10,424 nt of DNA from an uncultured bacterium (GTDB taxonomy: Bacteria > Spirochaetota > Spirochaetia > Sphaerochaetales > Sphaerochaetaceae). Both the position numbers and the translations under genes were made by a program. Below are positions 1-6,848 of the stretch, one piece after another. The DNA lies in assembly GCA_905215015.1 (NCBI GenBank), contig CAJMOS010000103.1, positions 1 through 10,424 on the forward strand, read 5' to 3'. The notes below the pieces were generated by a model. The model made no database searches, was not told where the DNA came from, and saw only the letters and a list, made by a program, of their open reading frames with translations. Within the stretch, counting starts at the first letter, position 1; each line of letters begins with the position of its first letter.

Positions 1-503
1 GTCTGGCTGGCCGTGGTACGGGCCCCGATGGAGGACCAGCTCATCAGCTCGTCGATGTACTGGGGGATGATGGGGTCAAGGACCTCGCACCCAAGGGGAA
101 GCCTCAGGTCGGTCAGCTTCACCAGCAACTCTCGGGCGACCTCGATGCCTTTCTGGATGTTGTAGGAACCATCCATGTCCGGATCCAGGATCAGCCCCTT
201 CCAGCCGACAACGGTACGCGGCTTCTCGAAATAGGTGCGCATGACGACAAACATGACGTCGCCCACTTGGTCGGCAAGGCCCTTCAGGCGTTGCGCGTAA
301 TCCAGCGCGGCGCGCGGGTCGTGGATCGAGCAGGGACCAATAATCGCGAGCAGACGACGGTCGTTTCCCTTGACGATGTCATTGACCACCTCACGGGCGG
401 AAAGGATGAACTCCTGGGATGCAGGAGACAACGGATACTTGCGGGCGATCTCCTCCGGGGAAGCAATCGGCTCGACCTTCTTGATTCGGATATCTATTGC
501 CAT
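1..503 (-). CDS. aroG: 3-deoxy-7-phosphoheptulonate (DAHP) synthase, class I, N-terminal part
   Basis: Condenses phosphoenolpyruvate with erythrose 4-phosphate, the first step of the shikimate pathway. The window holds the first 167 residues; the rest runs off the left edge. Visible class I (AroF/G/H) signatures are GPCSIHDP (residues 57-63, with the family's metal-binding Cys at 58), RTYFEKPRT (89-97, substrate-binding Arg and Lys), VGWKGL (99-104) and MSWSSIGARTT (154-164). The chosen ATG at 503 lines up with the start of E. coli AroG, but no clear Shine-Dalgarno precedes it. The frame stays open upstream to in-frame ATGs at 599 and 626, so a 32-residue or longer extension is possible; that stretch is AT-rich and does not resemble the family. 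The isozyme, and so its feedback inhibitor, cannot be assigned. It is transcribed divergently from the exported protein gene at 668. Confidence 0.93.
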   Translation of the reverse strand, partial: MAIDIRIKKVEPIASPEEIARKYPLSPASQEFILSAREVVNDIVKGNDRRLLAIIGPCSIHDPRAALDYAQRLKGLADQVGDVMFVVMRTYFEKPRTVVGWKGLILDPDMDGSYNIQKGIEVARELLVKLTDLRLPLGCEVLDPIIPQYIDELMSWSSIGARTTASQ

Positions 504-588
504 ATTGGTGACAGGTATACCACGAAGCGGCAGGATTTGGGAATTGCGTTCCCCTCCTATCAGACTCCTTGGCTCTTTTGCACCATTA

Positions 589-652
589 GTAATTGACATT
601 TTATTTAATTTTGTCAAAAATAACATTAATTTTGATTTTGTCATTTTAGTAT
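589..652. promoter_or_regulatory. AT-rich divergent promoter region with TTGACA inverted repeat
   Basis: The gap between the DAHP synthase and the first exported protein gene is much more AT-rich than its surroundings. A perfect TTGACA lies on the plus strand at 593-598, with AAAAAT 17 nt further on (616-621), a reasonable promoter for the gene at 668. A perfect TTGACA also lies on the minus strand at 612-617, but the sequence 17 nt downstream (AATTAC) is a poor -10. A second minus-strand option is ATGACA (639-644) with TATTTT (617-622) at 16-nt spacing. The two TTGACA boxes form an inverted repeat with a 13-bp AT-rich centre. The octamer TTTTGTCA also occurs twice, at 609-616 and 636-643. 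Box assignments are by eye. Confidence 0.45.
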
Positions 653-667
653 GCCAAGGAGAACCAG

Positions 668-1456
668 ATGAAAACCATTCTCGGAATCGGTATCGCCCTC
701 ATGCTTTCCTGTCCGCTTTTCGCCACTACCCGCAATTGGGTCAGTTTCGCCATCGCCCCGGAATGGGATTCCTACGGCATCGACGCCGACATGTACCTCA
801 ACAAGGTGACAACCCAGACGGGGTACGAGGCATATGGAACCGCGATGCAAGCAGGGAATCCCTACCACTTCGACAACGTCAAGCTCCACGACATGCTGCT
901 CGCCCTGGACTTCGAGGGGGCGAACTACTTCGAGGAAGAGGCCCGTTTCGGCCTTATCTACGGTGTTGCCTTGCAGAAAATGCTGAAGCAGGACATCGAC
1001 AGCGACGAGATCGACTCGCTGCTCGGTGGAGACCTCGGACTGGAGGAAGGCGACTACAAGCTCGGAATCAAGGCGCGCCTTTTGCTCAGCTACCGCCGGT
1101 TCTTTGGCGATGGGCAGAAACTTGGCATCGAGCTGGACGGCGGAGCCTTCTTCAAGTACATCAGCGCCGAGAACGACAACGTCGACATGAAGATCCTCTA
1201 CGCAGGCCCCTCGCTGCAGGCCGCCTTCCTGTACAACTTCACCAAGCATTTCGGCATTCGCACCGGCTTCCGCCTGGACATCCCCCTTTCCAACAACATC
1301 AAGCTGGACATGGACCTCTCGGGAAAGGATGTCGGCGGTGTGCCCAGCAGCGTGGCCTCGGTGACGGAAAACAAGATCTACGCCGAAGGCACCACCGGCG
1401 CGGCACCGGTTGCCTATAACCTGATGCCCTTCATCGGCGTGGTCTACAACTACTGA
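668..1456 (+). CDS. Exported beta-barrel-like outer-membrane protein, unknown family
   Basis: A 262-residue protein that I cannot place in a named family. Residues 1-19 form a signal peptide (MKT, a hydrophobic core, then a probable cut after LFA). The mature part has alternating polar and hydrophobic segments rich in aromatic residues and glycine, such as repeated YxFxxxxxxxG-type strands, and no long hydrophobic helix. It ends in FIGVVYNY, an alternating strand with a terminal aromatic, as expected of a BAM-recognised last beta strand. The start is supported by AAGGAG at 656-661, six bases before the ATG. It is followed after 65 nt by a second small barrel-like gene in the same direction, so the two are probably co-transcribed. 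Outer-membrane location is inferred; the substrate or function is unknown. Confidence 0.8.
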   Translation: MKTILGIGIALMLSCPLFATTRNWVSFAIAPEWDSYGIDADMYLNKVTTQTGYEAYGTAMQAGNPYHFDNVKLHDMLLALDFEGANYFEEEARFGLIYGVALQKMLKQDIDSDEIDSLLGGDLGLEEGDYKLGIKARLLLSYRRFFGDGQKLGIELDGGAFFKYISAENDNVDMKILYAGPSLQAAFLYNFTKHFGIRTGFRLDIPLSNNIKLDMDLSGKDVGGVPSSVASVTENKIYAEGTTGAAPVAYNLMPFIGVVYNY

Positions 1457-1521
1457 CCTTTCTCTTTCTTGCCGAAGCGGACGCTTCCTCCTATGATGGG
1501 GGACAAGAGGAAGCACCAGCT

Positions 1522-2028
1522 ATGAAGAAACTACTTGCAACACTCGCGACTCTCGCTCTGGCAGGGAGCCTGTTCGCCACCAGCACCCAGGCACAGCTTG
1601 CCACGACGCTGAACACCGGCGATTCCTACGCTCTGTGGACCATCGACAAGGATTCCCACGAGTTTGAGTTCGCCTTCAACGCGGACTTCGGCATGACCTT
1701 CAACCAGTTCATGGGGTTCAACGTCATGTACGCCTACCGGAAAGGTTCCGACGAGAATGTCTTCCGTCCCGCCTTCACGATGGGAACCAAACTGGGAAAC
1801 AAGGGCTGGAGGATCATGATGCTGACCGGCCCGACCTTCACCATCACCAGCGACGACACCGCCTACGGTGCCGACCTGATGGGCTATCTGACCTACGACG
1901 TCGATTCCCGGTTCTTCATCCGGATGGGCAGCGGACTCTCCCTCTCCTGGGCAGAGGACCGGAACGACGACTGGCAGTGGAAGGCCCACGTGCTGATGCC
2001 TCAGCTCGGGCTCGGCTTCACGTTCTAG
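1522..2028 (+). CDS. Small exported beta-barrel-like protein, unknown family
   Basis: A 168-residue protein with a clear signal peptide: MKK, an alanine- and leucine-rich core, and a probable cut after STQA near residue 24. The mature part (about 144 residues) consists of short amphipathic aromatic-rich strands (for example EFEFAFNADFGMTF) and ends in LGLGFTF, a strand with terminal Phe typical of outer-membrane barrels. The size would fit an eight-stranded barrel of the OmpA/OmpX/OmpW class, but I see no family signature. A purine-rich GAGG at 1507-1510 lies 11 nt before the ATG. It sits downstream of another exported barrel-like gene and is followed by a strong stem-loop, so it is probably the last gene of a two-gene unit. 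Confidence 0.78.
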   Translation: MKKLLATLATLALAGSLFATSTQAQLATTLNTGDSYALWTIDKDSHEFEFAFNADFGMTFNQFMGFNVMYAYRKGSDENVFRPAFTMGTKLGNKGWRIMMLTGPTFTITSDDTAYGADLMGYLTYDVDSRFFIRMGSGLSLSWAEDRNDDWQWKAHVLMPQLGLGFTF

Positions 2029-2047
2029 AACCGTTTCCACCGCTTCG

Positions 2048-2073
2048 CGGGATGCACCTGCGGGTGCATCCCG
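2048..2073. terminator. Stem-loop between convergent genes, probable bidirectional terminator
   Basis: A perfect 11-bp GC-rich stem (CGGGATGCACC / GGTGCATCCCG) closes a 4-nt TGCG loop. It lies 19 nt after the stop of the plus-strand barrel gene and 8 nt after the stop of the minus-strand MATE gene. No good T tract follows on either strand, so it may terminate weakly or mainly protect 3' ends. Confidence 0.6.
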
Positions 2074-2081
2074 ATGCGTTC

Positions 2082-3467
2082 CTATTGGTCCTCAGAAAGC
2101 TGGTCGGCCATGCGCCGGGAGGCCATCCGTTTCATCGGCCGGACCAGGAACAGGCAGACCAGGAAGGTCAGCAGGTCAGCGGCCGGCTGGGACAGGTAGA
2201 TGCCCTCGACACCGAGCCTTCCCGGAAGCAGCAAGATGAAAGGGATGTAGCAGATACCTTGCCTGATCATCGAAAGGAAGAGCCCCAGGCGCGAAGCACC
2301 GATGGTCTGGAAGGTGATCGTCATCATGTAGCACAGTCCGAATGCGGGATAGAGCGCCACCTGGGAGACCAGCAGCCATCTGCCGTAATCGACCACCGCA
2401 GGGGTGCGGTTGAAGAGCAGGATCAGGGGCTTTGCGAAAAGGATATACAGGGCGGCGACCAGCACGGTCAGCAACAGGACTCCTTTGATGGCGAAGCGGC
2501 AACAGGCATGAAAGCGCTTCTCGTTCCTAGCTCCGAAGGAGTAGGCAGCCACCGGCTGGTAGCCCTGCATGAAGCCCATGATCACATAGCAGCCGATCAG
2601 CACCAGACGCTGCACCACCCCGTAGGCGGCGATGACCAGGTCCGCGTCCGGAAGCTGTTTGGCCGCGATGTTGGTCATCGAGGTCGCCAGGGCAAGGCAA
2701 ATCTGGATGATGGCGGTCGGAATCCCGATCGAGACCACCGTCTTGACCATCCTTCCGGTGAGGGCCAGATATGCGGGACGCACCTTGATCAGCGTCCTGC
2801 CGCTTGCGTAGAAGCCGGCAAGGATCAGGAAGGTGACGCATTGGGAGACAGTGGTCGCCAGCGACGCTCCCCCTACCCCCAAATCCAGCCCCCAGGAAAA
2901 CATGAAGACCGGATCCAGAATCACATTGAGCGCAGCCCCTGTGATGACGGCGATGGATGCCGGCTTGACCGCCGACTCTGCCCGGGCCGCGCAGTTCATG
3001 CTCTGGGCCGGCAAATTGAAAAGCGCGGCGATGAACATCCAGAACGCATAGGCTTTCGCCTCCGGCAGGACCGCATCCGAGGCGCCAAAAGCCCTGAGCA
3101 ACGGCTCGATCAGGACGACACCTCCGACACACAAGAGGAGGCCGATACCCAAGGAAAGGGCGATGATGCTGGTGGTGGTCCGGCTGGCCCCCTCCGGGTC
3201 GCCTGCACCCAGCTGACGGCCGGCGATGACCGCCGCTCCTGCGGCGAAAATGTTCTCCACCGAAACCATGATCAGTAGGATCGGAAGCGTTACCCCCACT
3301 GCCGCAAGGGAAGTATCGCTCCCCAAAAGCCCGATATAGGCAGTGTCGACGATGTTGTAGACCGCCTTTGCCAACAAGGCGATGGTGGCGGGGACGGCCA
3401 GCTTGATGATGGCCCTGGACGGTTGCTCGGCAGAGAGCAGCTGCGCGTTGACGATAGGTTTTGCCAT
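2082..3467 (-). CDS. MATE family multidrug/Na+ (or H+) antiporter
   Basis: An inner-membrane exporter of 461 residues, the usual MATE length, with about 12 hydrophobic segments in two homologous halves. The opening (PSRAIIKLAVPATIALLAK, then NIVDTAYIGLLG) matches the first two helices of MATE proteins, which extrude cationic drugs or metabolites in exchange for Na+ or H+. PAQSMNCAARAES and the stretch around GFMQGYQPVAAYSFGA match conserved helix-end regions of the NorM/DinF-like branches. The frame is open upstream, but the ATG at 3467 is preceded by GGAGG at 9-nt spacing and by the stop of the TetR gene, so it is preferred. The 4-nt gap to the repressor gene implies one transcript and local control by that repressor. 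The substrate cannot be read from sequence. Confidence 0.93.
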   Translation of the reverse strand: MAKPIVNAQLLSAEQPSRAIIKLAVPATIALLAKAVYNIVDTAYIGLLGSDTSLAAVGVTLPILLIMVSVENIFAAGAAVIAGRQLGAGDPEGASRTTTSIIALSLGIGLLLCVGGVVLIEPLLRAFGASDAVLPEAKAYAFWMFIAALFNLPAQSMNCAARAESAVKPASIAVITGAALNVILDPVFMFSWGLDLGVGGASLATTVSQCVTFLILAGFYASGRTLIKVRPAYLALTGRMVKTVVSIGIPTAIIQICLALATSMTNIAAKQLPDADLVIAAYGVVQRLVLIGCYVIMGFMQGYQPVAAYSFGARNEKRFHACCRFAIKGVLLLTVLVAALYILFAKPLILLFNRTPAVVDYGRWLLVSQVALYPAFGLCYMMTITFQTIGASRLGLFLSMIRQGICYIPFILLLPGRLGVEGIYLSQPAADLLTFLVCLFLVRPMKRMASRRMADQLSEDQ

Positions 3468-3471
3468 AGGT

Positions 3472-3972
3472 TCAGGCCTCCGTTCCAGAGGAAAGGAAAC
3501 CACTCAAGGTGCGAATCACCTCGTCTCCCGGCAGGGAACGGGTGTACAGGTACTCGAAGGTTCCGTCAAGAATGGGACGGAGCGCCTCCGGCTTGGAGGT
3601 CAGCGCCGGGCCGATCAATGCATAGAGCTGGTCCATCTCCTTCTCGGCAAAGCTTCTCAGCCCGTCGTTCAGGGCGAACTTGTTGAAGACCCCCGGGTTG
3701 ACCATCGCGTAAGCCTGGTAGTAGAGGCCAAGCAGCCGGGTCCTCGCCGCCTGTCCCTGTCGTTCGTCCAGTATACGCCCGGCATGCCTCCGCGCTTCGT
3801 GGAAGTACTGCTGGTAGAGTGCTTTTGCAAGTGCTTCCTTGGTAGGGAAATACTTGTAGATGGTCTTCTTTGACATGCCCATTCTTGCGGCAAGGGAATC
3901 CACCGAGAAGCGGAGTCCCTCCTCCTGCAAGCTGTGGATTGATTCCTCTATGATGTTCTGTGCGGTATCCAT
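3472..3972 (-). CDS. TetR/AcrR family transcriptional repressor
   Basis: A 166-residue regulator. The N-terminal TetR DNA-binding domain spans about residues 4-50: an opening helix (AQNIIEESIHSLQEEG), then FSVDSLAARMGMSKKTIYKYFPTKEAL, the classic helix-turn-helix with KKTIYKYFPTKE as recognition helix and linker. The remaining ~115 helical residues form the ligand/dimer domain, which is on the short side for the family (commonly 190-220). It starts at ATG 3972 with AAAGGAA about 11 nt upstream and lies directly before a MATE exporter gene. TetR proteins in such pairs usually repress themselves and the pump until a pump substrate binds. A promoter with an inverted repeat just upstream fits autoregulation. 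The inducer is unknown. Confidence 0.92.
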   Translation of the reverse strand: MDTAQNIIEESIHSLQEEGLRFSVDSLAARMGMSKKTIYKYFPTKEALAKALYQQYFHEARRHAGRILDERQGQAARTRLLGLYYQAYAMVNPGVFNKFALNDGLRSFAEKEMDQLYALIGPALTSKPEALRPILDGTFEYLYTRSLPGDEVIRTLSGFLSSGTEA

Positions 3973-3973
3973 A

Positions 3974-4003
3974 TGGAAACTTTTCCTTTACATTTTGTTT
4001 CCA
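3974..4003. promoter_or_regulatory. Candidate TetR-family operator (inverted repeat)
   Basis: TGGAAAC (3974-3980) and GTTTCCA (3997-4003) form an exact 7-bp inverted repeat separated by 16 bp. It lies between the putative -10 box and the start codon of the TetR gene, where a bound repressor would block the tetR-MATE transcript. The position fits autorepression. Arm spacing is wider than in many TetR operators, so the true site may differ. Confidence 0.45.
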
Positions 4004-4005
4004 CC

Positions 4006-4034
4006 ATACTAGTCAGAATCCCGCCGGAAGGCAA
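4006..4034 (-). promoter_or_regulatory. Putative promoter of the tetR-MATE operon
   Basis: On the minus strand, TTGCCT (4029-4034) and TAGTAT (4006-4011) are exactly 17 bp apart. Each matches four of six positions of the sigma-70 consensus. The predicted start of transcription falls inside the inverted repeat at 3974-4003. Confidence 0.5.
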
Positions 4035-4040
4035 GAGGGC

Positions 4041-4076
4041 AAAAAAAACGGCGTCCCGCCACCGCGAAGACGCCGT
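4041..4076 (-). terminator. Intrinsic terminator after the acyl-CoA ligase gene
   Basis: Read on the minus strand, ACGGCGTC and GACGCCGT form a perfect 8-bp stem around a 13-nt loop, in which CGC and GCG can pair further. It is followed immediately by eight T. It begins 16 nt after the stop codon of the ligase gene, the classic arrangement of a Rho-independent terminator, and separates this unit from the tetR promoter. Confidence 0.9.
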
Positions 4077-4092
4077 CATCCTTGCAGAAGAG

Positions 4093-5886
4093 TCATTTCT
4101 TCTGGTCGTCTTTTTTCTTGCCCGTACGCTCGTAGAGGAACCGCTTGATCTTCATGGTCGGGGTCCGCTCGAAAGGCTTTTCCTGCAGCTCGACGTCGCT
4201 GATCTTGCTGAAGGAGGCCAGGTCCTTGTTGACTGTCTTCTTCAGGCCCTCCAGGTACTTCCTCGCCGAAACCTTGGCCTCGTCAAGGGAAATCTGCATG
4301 CTTTGGGCATAGGACTCCATGTCCAGTTTGATCAGGGCGAGCAGTCCACCGTCCTCGGCGACCACCAGGCTTTCGCTGACGAAAGGAATGTTGTTGATCA
4401 TGCTCTCGATCGCCTCCGGGTAGATGTTCTCGCCGCCGGAACCGAGAATCATCGTCTTGGTCCTGCCACGAAGCCCCAGTATTCCCCGCTTCATGACCCC
4501 AAGGTCTCCGGTACGGAAGAACCCATCGGGAGTGTAGCTCTCGCGGGTCAGCTCGTCGTTGTGGAAGTATCCCTTGAAGACGTTCGGCCCCTTGACCAGG
4601 ATCTCGCCTACCCCTTCGCTGTTGGGATTGTCGATCTTCACCGTCTCATGCTCCAGCACAGGACCGAGAAAGCCGAGGCGGTGGCATTTTGGGTAAGGTC
4701 CATGTCCGGCAATCATCGGGCTGGTCTCGGTCAGCCCGTAGCCTTGGGCATAAGGGAACTTGGCGTCGTAGAGGAAGCGCTCGACCGTCGGATCAAGGGC
4801 GCTGCCACCGATGCCGAAGAACTTGATCTTGCCGCCCATGGCGAGCTTGATCTTTCTTCCGGCCGCCCGGCAGATGAAATGGCGGCTCGGTTTCCAGTGG
4901 AGCCAGAATTTGAGCTTCGGGTTCTTCAGGACCGGACCGACGCTGGATTGATAGACCTTCTCGATCAGGAGCGGGACGGTCATGATGACATTGGGACGGA
5001 TGTCCTGCATCGCCTTCATCAGGATGGTCGGCGCAGGGGGCTTGCCTAGGTAGAAGATGCTGAAGCCGCAGAGCATGCCCAGCATCTGCTGGGTGGTGAA
5101 CTCGTAGACATGGCTCATCGGCAGGATGGAAAGGGCCTTCATGCCGGGCTTGGTCTTGAAGAAGTTGACGCAGCAGACGTCGATGTTCCAGACCAGATTC
5201 TTGTGGGTCAGCATGACCCCTTTGCTCTTGCCGGTCGTGCCGCTGGTGAAAATCAGGCTAGCCAAATCTTCCTCGTCCGGGGCAGATTCCCGCCAGGCGT
5301 TCTCCCACCCCTTCTCCGGTTTCGTCTCGGTCAGGCTGGTGCCAGGCGCTTTCTGGAAACCTGCACGGGTGCCGTCCAAGTCCTCCGGCTTGATCAGGAA
5401 CAGGTCTTCCATGCGGATGAAGTCCAGCCGCTCATGTCCCGGATAGCACTGCTCGAAGTGCTTGACGTTGACAATGCACCCTTTCACCCCGCTCTCGTCG
5501 ATGATGTTCTGCACATCCTTGGTGCTGAACTCGGGCAGGACAGGGACGGCAGTCAGTCCGACGCTGGTCAGGCCGAGGTATGCGATCATCCAGGTAGGGC
5601 ACGACTCCCCCATCAGCAACACCTTGTCCCCCTTCCGGTACCCGCGGGAAAGCAGGAACAAGCCGAAGTTCCTGCACTTATAGCTCATCTCCCGGTAAGT
5701 CACCTCGCTCGCCTCATCCTGCCAGATGGAAAGGGCTAGGCGGTTCTGGTAGCGGCTTGCGGCACATTCCAGAAGCGAGCGAAACGTATAGGCATAGACC
5801 CTGTACGGTTTCAGGCCGTCAGCCCGCCCGGGCAGGTGCTTGATCCGCTTGAGGGTCCAGAGATTTTTCTTCTTGTTCTTCTTCAT
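4093..5886 (-). CDS. Long-chain fatty acid--CoA ligase / AMP-dependent synthetase
   Basis: A 597-residue ANL-superfamily enzyme that activates a carboxylic acid, most likely a long-chain fatty acid, to an acyl-adenylate and then acyl-CoA or another thioester. Motifs in order: FTSGTTGKSKG (213-223, phosphate loop), GYGLTET (382-388), FRTGDLG (457-463), RGRTKTMI (473-480), GGENIYPEAIE (484-493) and PTMKIKR (576-582) with the catalytic lysine at 579. In the last motif Met replaces the usual Gly before that lysine. Length and motif spacing fit the FadD15-like/bacterial long-chain ligase group. The frame is open far upstream, but ATG 5886 has AAGGAAGG 5 nt before it, is followed by a lysine-rich cytosolic N-terminus, and overlaps the TGA of the preceding gene (ATGA). 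Translational coupling is therefore likely. The exact acid is not predictable. Confidence 0.9.
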   Translation of the reverse strand: MKKNKKKNLWTLKRIKHLPGRADGLKPYRVYAYTFRSLLECAASRYQNRLALSIWQDEASEVTYREMSYKCRNFGLFLLSRGYRKGDKVLLMGESCPTWMIAYLGLTSVGLTAVPVLPEFSTKDVQNIIDESGVKGCIVNVKHFEQCYPGHERLDFIRMEDLFLIKPEDLDGTRAGFQKAPGTSLTETKPEKGWENAWRESAPDEEDLASLIFTSGTTGKSKGVMLTHKNLVWNIDVCCVNFFKTKPGMKALSILPMSHVYEFTTQQMLGMLCGFSIFYLGKPPAPTILMKAMQDIRPNVIMTVPLLIEKVYQSSVGPVLKNPKLKFWLHWKPSRHFICRAAGRKIKLAMGGKIKFFGIGGSALDPTVERFLYDAKFPYAQGYGLTETSPMIAGHGPYPKCHRLGFLGPVLEHETVKIDNPNSEGVGEILVKGPNVFKGYFHNDELTRESYTPDGFFRTGDLGVMKRGILGLRGRTKTMILGSGGENIYPEAIESMINNIPFVSESLVVAEDGGLLALIKLDMESYAQSMQISLDEAKVSARKYLEGLKKTVNKDLASFSKISDVELQEKPFERTPTMKIKRFLYERTGKKKDDQKK

Positions 5887-6650
5887 GCGAGCCTTCCTTC
5901 GTACCATTTGCCCTTCTCGCAGACCGTGAAGGGGCCGTGGTACAATCCACCGGCCTGCATGGAGAGCAGTCCGGGATTGTTGTTGGTCGAGGAGAGATGG
6001 ATGAAATAGACCCGCTCCCCGTGAAAGCCGCTTTGCGTCAGGAAAGCAAGGGCGGCGGTATTGGAAAGGTGGCCCCATTTCCCGGCGATGCGGCGTTTCA
6101 GAGCCGGGGGATATGGCCCCTCGGCCAGCATTTCCTCGTCATAATTTGCCTCAAGGAACAGCACGTCCGCCATGTGGGCGCAGGCGAGTTGCTCCTCGGT
6201 TGTCACCCCTGTGTCAGTCAGCACCATCAGCCTACGGTCGGCTATCCCGATTTCCCAACAGACCGAACCGCCGCTGTCGTGGCTGGTGGACATGCAGGTC
6301 AGGTGGAAAGGTCCCTCGTCAAAAGGGGTATCGGGCACGGCCAGATGGACGGAGCGCTCCGGCAGGTTGAGCCGCTGGAAGACCACCGGCTCCTTTTCCA
6401 CCATCGCCCGGTTGAGCCAGACGGGAAGACCCGTCTTGCGTGCGAAGGTGCCCAGTCCGTGGACATGGTCGGGATGCAGATGGGTGACGCAGCACCCCAC
6501 GACACTCGAGAAGGGGATGCCGAACAGGGAAAGCCGACGTCTCAGCTCGACCAGACTGAAACCTTGGTCGACCAAAAGCGTCCGCGTTCCATCACTGATC
6601 GCATAACTGTTTCCGTTCGATCCCGAACCAAGCACCGCATAATGGACCAT
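5883..6650 (-). CDS. Metallo-beta-lactamase-fold hydrolase, WalJ/YycJ-like
   Basis: A 255-residue cytosolic protein. The N-terminus VLGSGSNGNSYAI (6-18) and LLVDQGFS (25-32) are typical of the WalJ/YycJ/Lactamase_B_2 branch. The metal-binding motif is HLHPDH (57-62), followed by SHD (His 124), TDTG (Asp 146), GHLSN (His 194) and FIHLS (His 218). All expected ligands of a dinuclear metal site are present, so it should be an active hydrolase. YycJ relatives are reported as single-strand DNA nucleases or cell-wall regulators; the substrate here is unknown. ATG 6650 puts the family motif at the N-terminus but has no Shine-Dalgarno; a GTG at 6737 in the same frame would add 29 unconserved residues. 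Its stop overlaps the ATG of the acyl-CoA ligase by 4 nt, so it is the first gene of that operon. Confidence 0.88.
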   Translation of the reverse strand: MVHYAVLGSGSNGNSYAISDGTRTLLVDQGFSLVELRRRLSLFGIPFSSVVGCCVTHLHPDHVHGLGTFARKTGLPVWLNRAMVEKEPVVFQRLNLPERSVHLAVPDTPFDEGPFHLTCMSTSHDSGGSVCWEIGIADRRLMVLTDTGVTTEEQLACAHMADVLFLEANYDEEMLAEGPYPPALKRRIAGKWGHLSNTAALAFLTQSGFHGERVYFIHLSSTNNNPGLLSMQAGGLYHGPFTVCEKGKWYEGRLA

Positions 6651-6659
6651 AATAAGAAT

Positions 6660-6688
6660 AAGGTAGTAAACCAAGGAGATTTGCTCAA
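6660..6688 (-). promoter_or_regulatory. Putative promoter of the MBL-acyl-CoA ligase operon
   Basis: Minus-strand TTGAGC (6683-6688) and TACCTT (6660-6665) are 17 bp apart. The -10 box ends only 9 nt before the ATG at 6650, so transcription would start a few bases before the start codon. That would give a nearly leaderless mRNA and explain the missing Shine-Dalgarno. The boxes are weak matches to consensus. Confidence 0.35.
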
Positions 6689-6785
6689 GCGTTTCCGTTT
6701 CCCGGCGCTTTCCTATCTTTTGCTGGTATATCTTCACTATTCCCCCGCAATGTTAACTAGAACCGCTTTCTCCTTCTCCCTCTCG

Positions 6786-6814
6786 TTGCAGGTCAAAGGG
6801 CTTTGTGCTACCAT
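6786..6814 (+). promoter_or_regulatory. Putative promoter of the asnS-DUF5131 operon
   Basis: TTGCAG (6786-6791) is followed after 17 bp by TACCAT (6809-6814), which carries the TGn extension of an extended -10 at 6806-6808. The predicted start near 6821 leaves a leader of about 28 nt containing AAGGAG (6835-6840). No T-box-like specifier or antiterminator is possible in so short a leader. Confidence 0.5.
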
Positions 6815-6848
6815 CCTCTCACGGAATTTTCCACAAGGAGTCTGCAAG

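Noticed and set aside
503..537. Short GTG-started frame with Tyr and Trp codons ending at the aroG start, as a possible attenuation leader peptide
   Set aside because: No ribosome site at a suitable distance, a single Tyr and a single Trp codon, and no alternative hairpins or T tract nearby.
1474..1487. GAAGCGGACGCTTC palindrome between the two exported protein genes
   Set aside because: A stem of only 5 bp after allowing a 4-nt loop and no following T tract; too weak to call a terminator.
641..1516. 291-codon open frame antisense to the first exported protein
   Set aside because: It mirrors a gene with a signal peptide, Shine-Dalgarno and barrel-type end. Antisense frames stay open because third codon positions are mostly G or C. 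No recognisable protein.
1977..3278. 433-codon plus-strand open frame across the MATE gene
   Set aside because: Low-complexity, charged product opposite an unmistakable transporter; no start signal and no family resemblance.
3973..5049. 358-codon plus-strand open frame opposite the acyl-CoA ligase
   Set aside because: Antisense shadow of a gene with all adenylation motifs; it would also begin inside the tetR leader.
5937..6848. In-frame upstream extension of asnS giving a 768-residue protein
   Set aside because: The added part is antisense to the metallo-hydrolase and unlike any AsnRS. The ATG at 6849 has a good ribosome site and matches the family start.
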